A DNA stretch of 6,300 nucleotides from positions 1 to 6,300 of the forward strand of contig SVSO01000174.1 in the NCBI GenBank assembly GCA_015064195.1, given 5' to 3'. The position numbers and the translations under genes are program-made. The DNA comes from Oscillospiraceae bacterium. Lineage in GTDB: Bacteria > Bacillota_A > Clostridia > Oscillospirales > CAG-272. Positions 6,148 to 6,300 of this stretch are shown here, one piece after another (the first letter of the stretch is position 1; each line of letters begins with the position of its first letter). The notes below the pieces were generated by a model. It saw nothing but the letters and a program-made list of their open reading frames with translations. It searched no databases and was not told the origin of the DNA.

Positions 6148-6170
6148 ATCAAACCAACGAGGTGACTATC
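6148..6170 (+). promoter_or_regulatory. possible secondary operator overlapping the ribosome site
   Basis: ATCAAACCA (6148-6156) is a perfect 9-bp inverted copy of 6078-6086 inside the main operator. After 5 nt it is followed by GTGACTATC, close to the operator's GTGATATAC but with one extra spacer base. It overlaps GAGGTG and abuts the ATG at 6171. Confidence 0.35.
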
Positions 6171-6300
6171 ATGCTTCACATTCCAACCTCCGTCACGCCG
6201 GGAAGCGGCTGCTTTCCCCTCCCCACTGACGGCTTTACCCTGCATTTTTCTCCCGCAAAAAACTATGACTGGCTCGCATCGCGCGCAAAGCTCGGTGCGT
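6171..6300 (+). CDS. 5' end of a probable glycoside hydrolase (GH20-like N-terminus)
   Basis: Forty-three codons are visible and the frame runs off the window. GAGGTG at 6159-6164 lies 6 nt before the ATG, and a good promoter precedes it. The start LHIPTSVTPGSGCFPLPTDG resembles the opening of the non-catalytic N-terminal domain of GH20-type hexosaminidases (an I-P-x-x-x-x-V-T-x-x-x-G-x-F-x-L pattern). No signal peptide is seen, so it would be cytosolic. The divergent sugar-type regulator supports a carbohydrate role. No catalytic residues are in view, so the family call is tentative. Confidence 0.5.
   Translation, partial: MLHIPTSVTPGSGCFPLPTDGFTLHFSPAKNYDWLASRAKLGA

Noticed and set aside
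1..6300. CRISPR arrays, tRNA/rRNA genes, insertion sequences or attachment sites.
   Set aside because: No regularly spaced short repeats outside the TPR gene, no cloverleaf or rRNA-like sequence, and no transposase or terminal inverted repeats were seen.

Overview
The window looks like a chromosomal segment from a Gram-positive gut-type Clostridia (Lachnospiraceae/Oscillospiraceae-like). This is inferred from consensus AGGAGG-type ribosome sites, TTGnnn-17-TAtAAT promoters with TGn extensions, a GC content in the 50s and the gene families present; it is not proven. The first ~160 bases are much more AT-rich (about 35% GC by hand count over 1-180) and hold only the tail of a membrane-protein reading frame.

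Left half: a long plus-strand gene (181-2577, alternative start 169) encodes a 798-aa protein. It has two tandem TIR-type domains, Sel1-like repeats, seven recognisable 42-residue kinesin-light-chain-type TPR units and three C-terminal membrane helices. It ends at a strong bidirectional hairpin terminator (2606-2637). Converging on the same terminator is a minus-strand operon of three overlapping genes, read from 4498 down to 2705: a three-helix membrane protein, a TrkA-N-like Rossmann protein with a diverged RyR-like C-terminus, and a free-standing 94-aa RyR domain protein. The membrane and Rossmann reading frames overlap by 55 nt and would join into one 519-aa protein if a single A were added to a short A run.

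Right half: a small plus-strand gene (4630-4956) encodes a 108-aa CxxC protein of unknown function, driven by a near-consensus extended -10 promoter. It ends 6 nt from the end of a minus-strand GntR/LacI hybrid (AraR-type) transcription factor (4963-6042). That regulator is divergent from the start of a gene (6171 to beyond the window) that resembles the N-terminus of a GH20-type glycoside hydrolase. The shared intergenic region has two well-formed promoters and a 26-bp near-palindrome placed as an operator, so this half is an ordinary sugar-responsive regulator/hydrolase pair.

The most interesting idea is the left half. A membrane-anchored TIR protein, from a family that can make NAD-derived signals, sits next to a membrane protein carrying a nucleotide-binding Rossmann domain and two RyR-type domains. 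This resembles a bacterial counterpart of NAD-derived messenger to ryanodine-receptor-domain signalling. The two transcription units are convergent, so a functional link is inference only.
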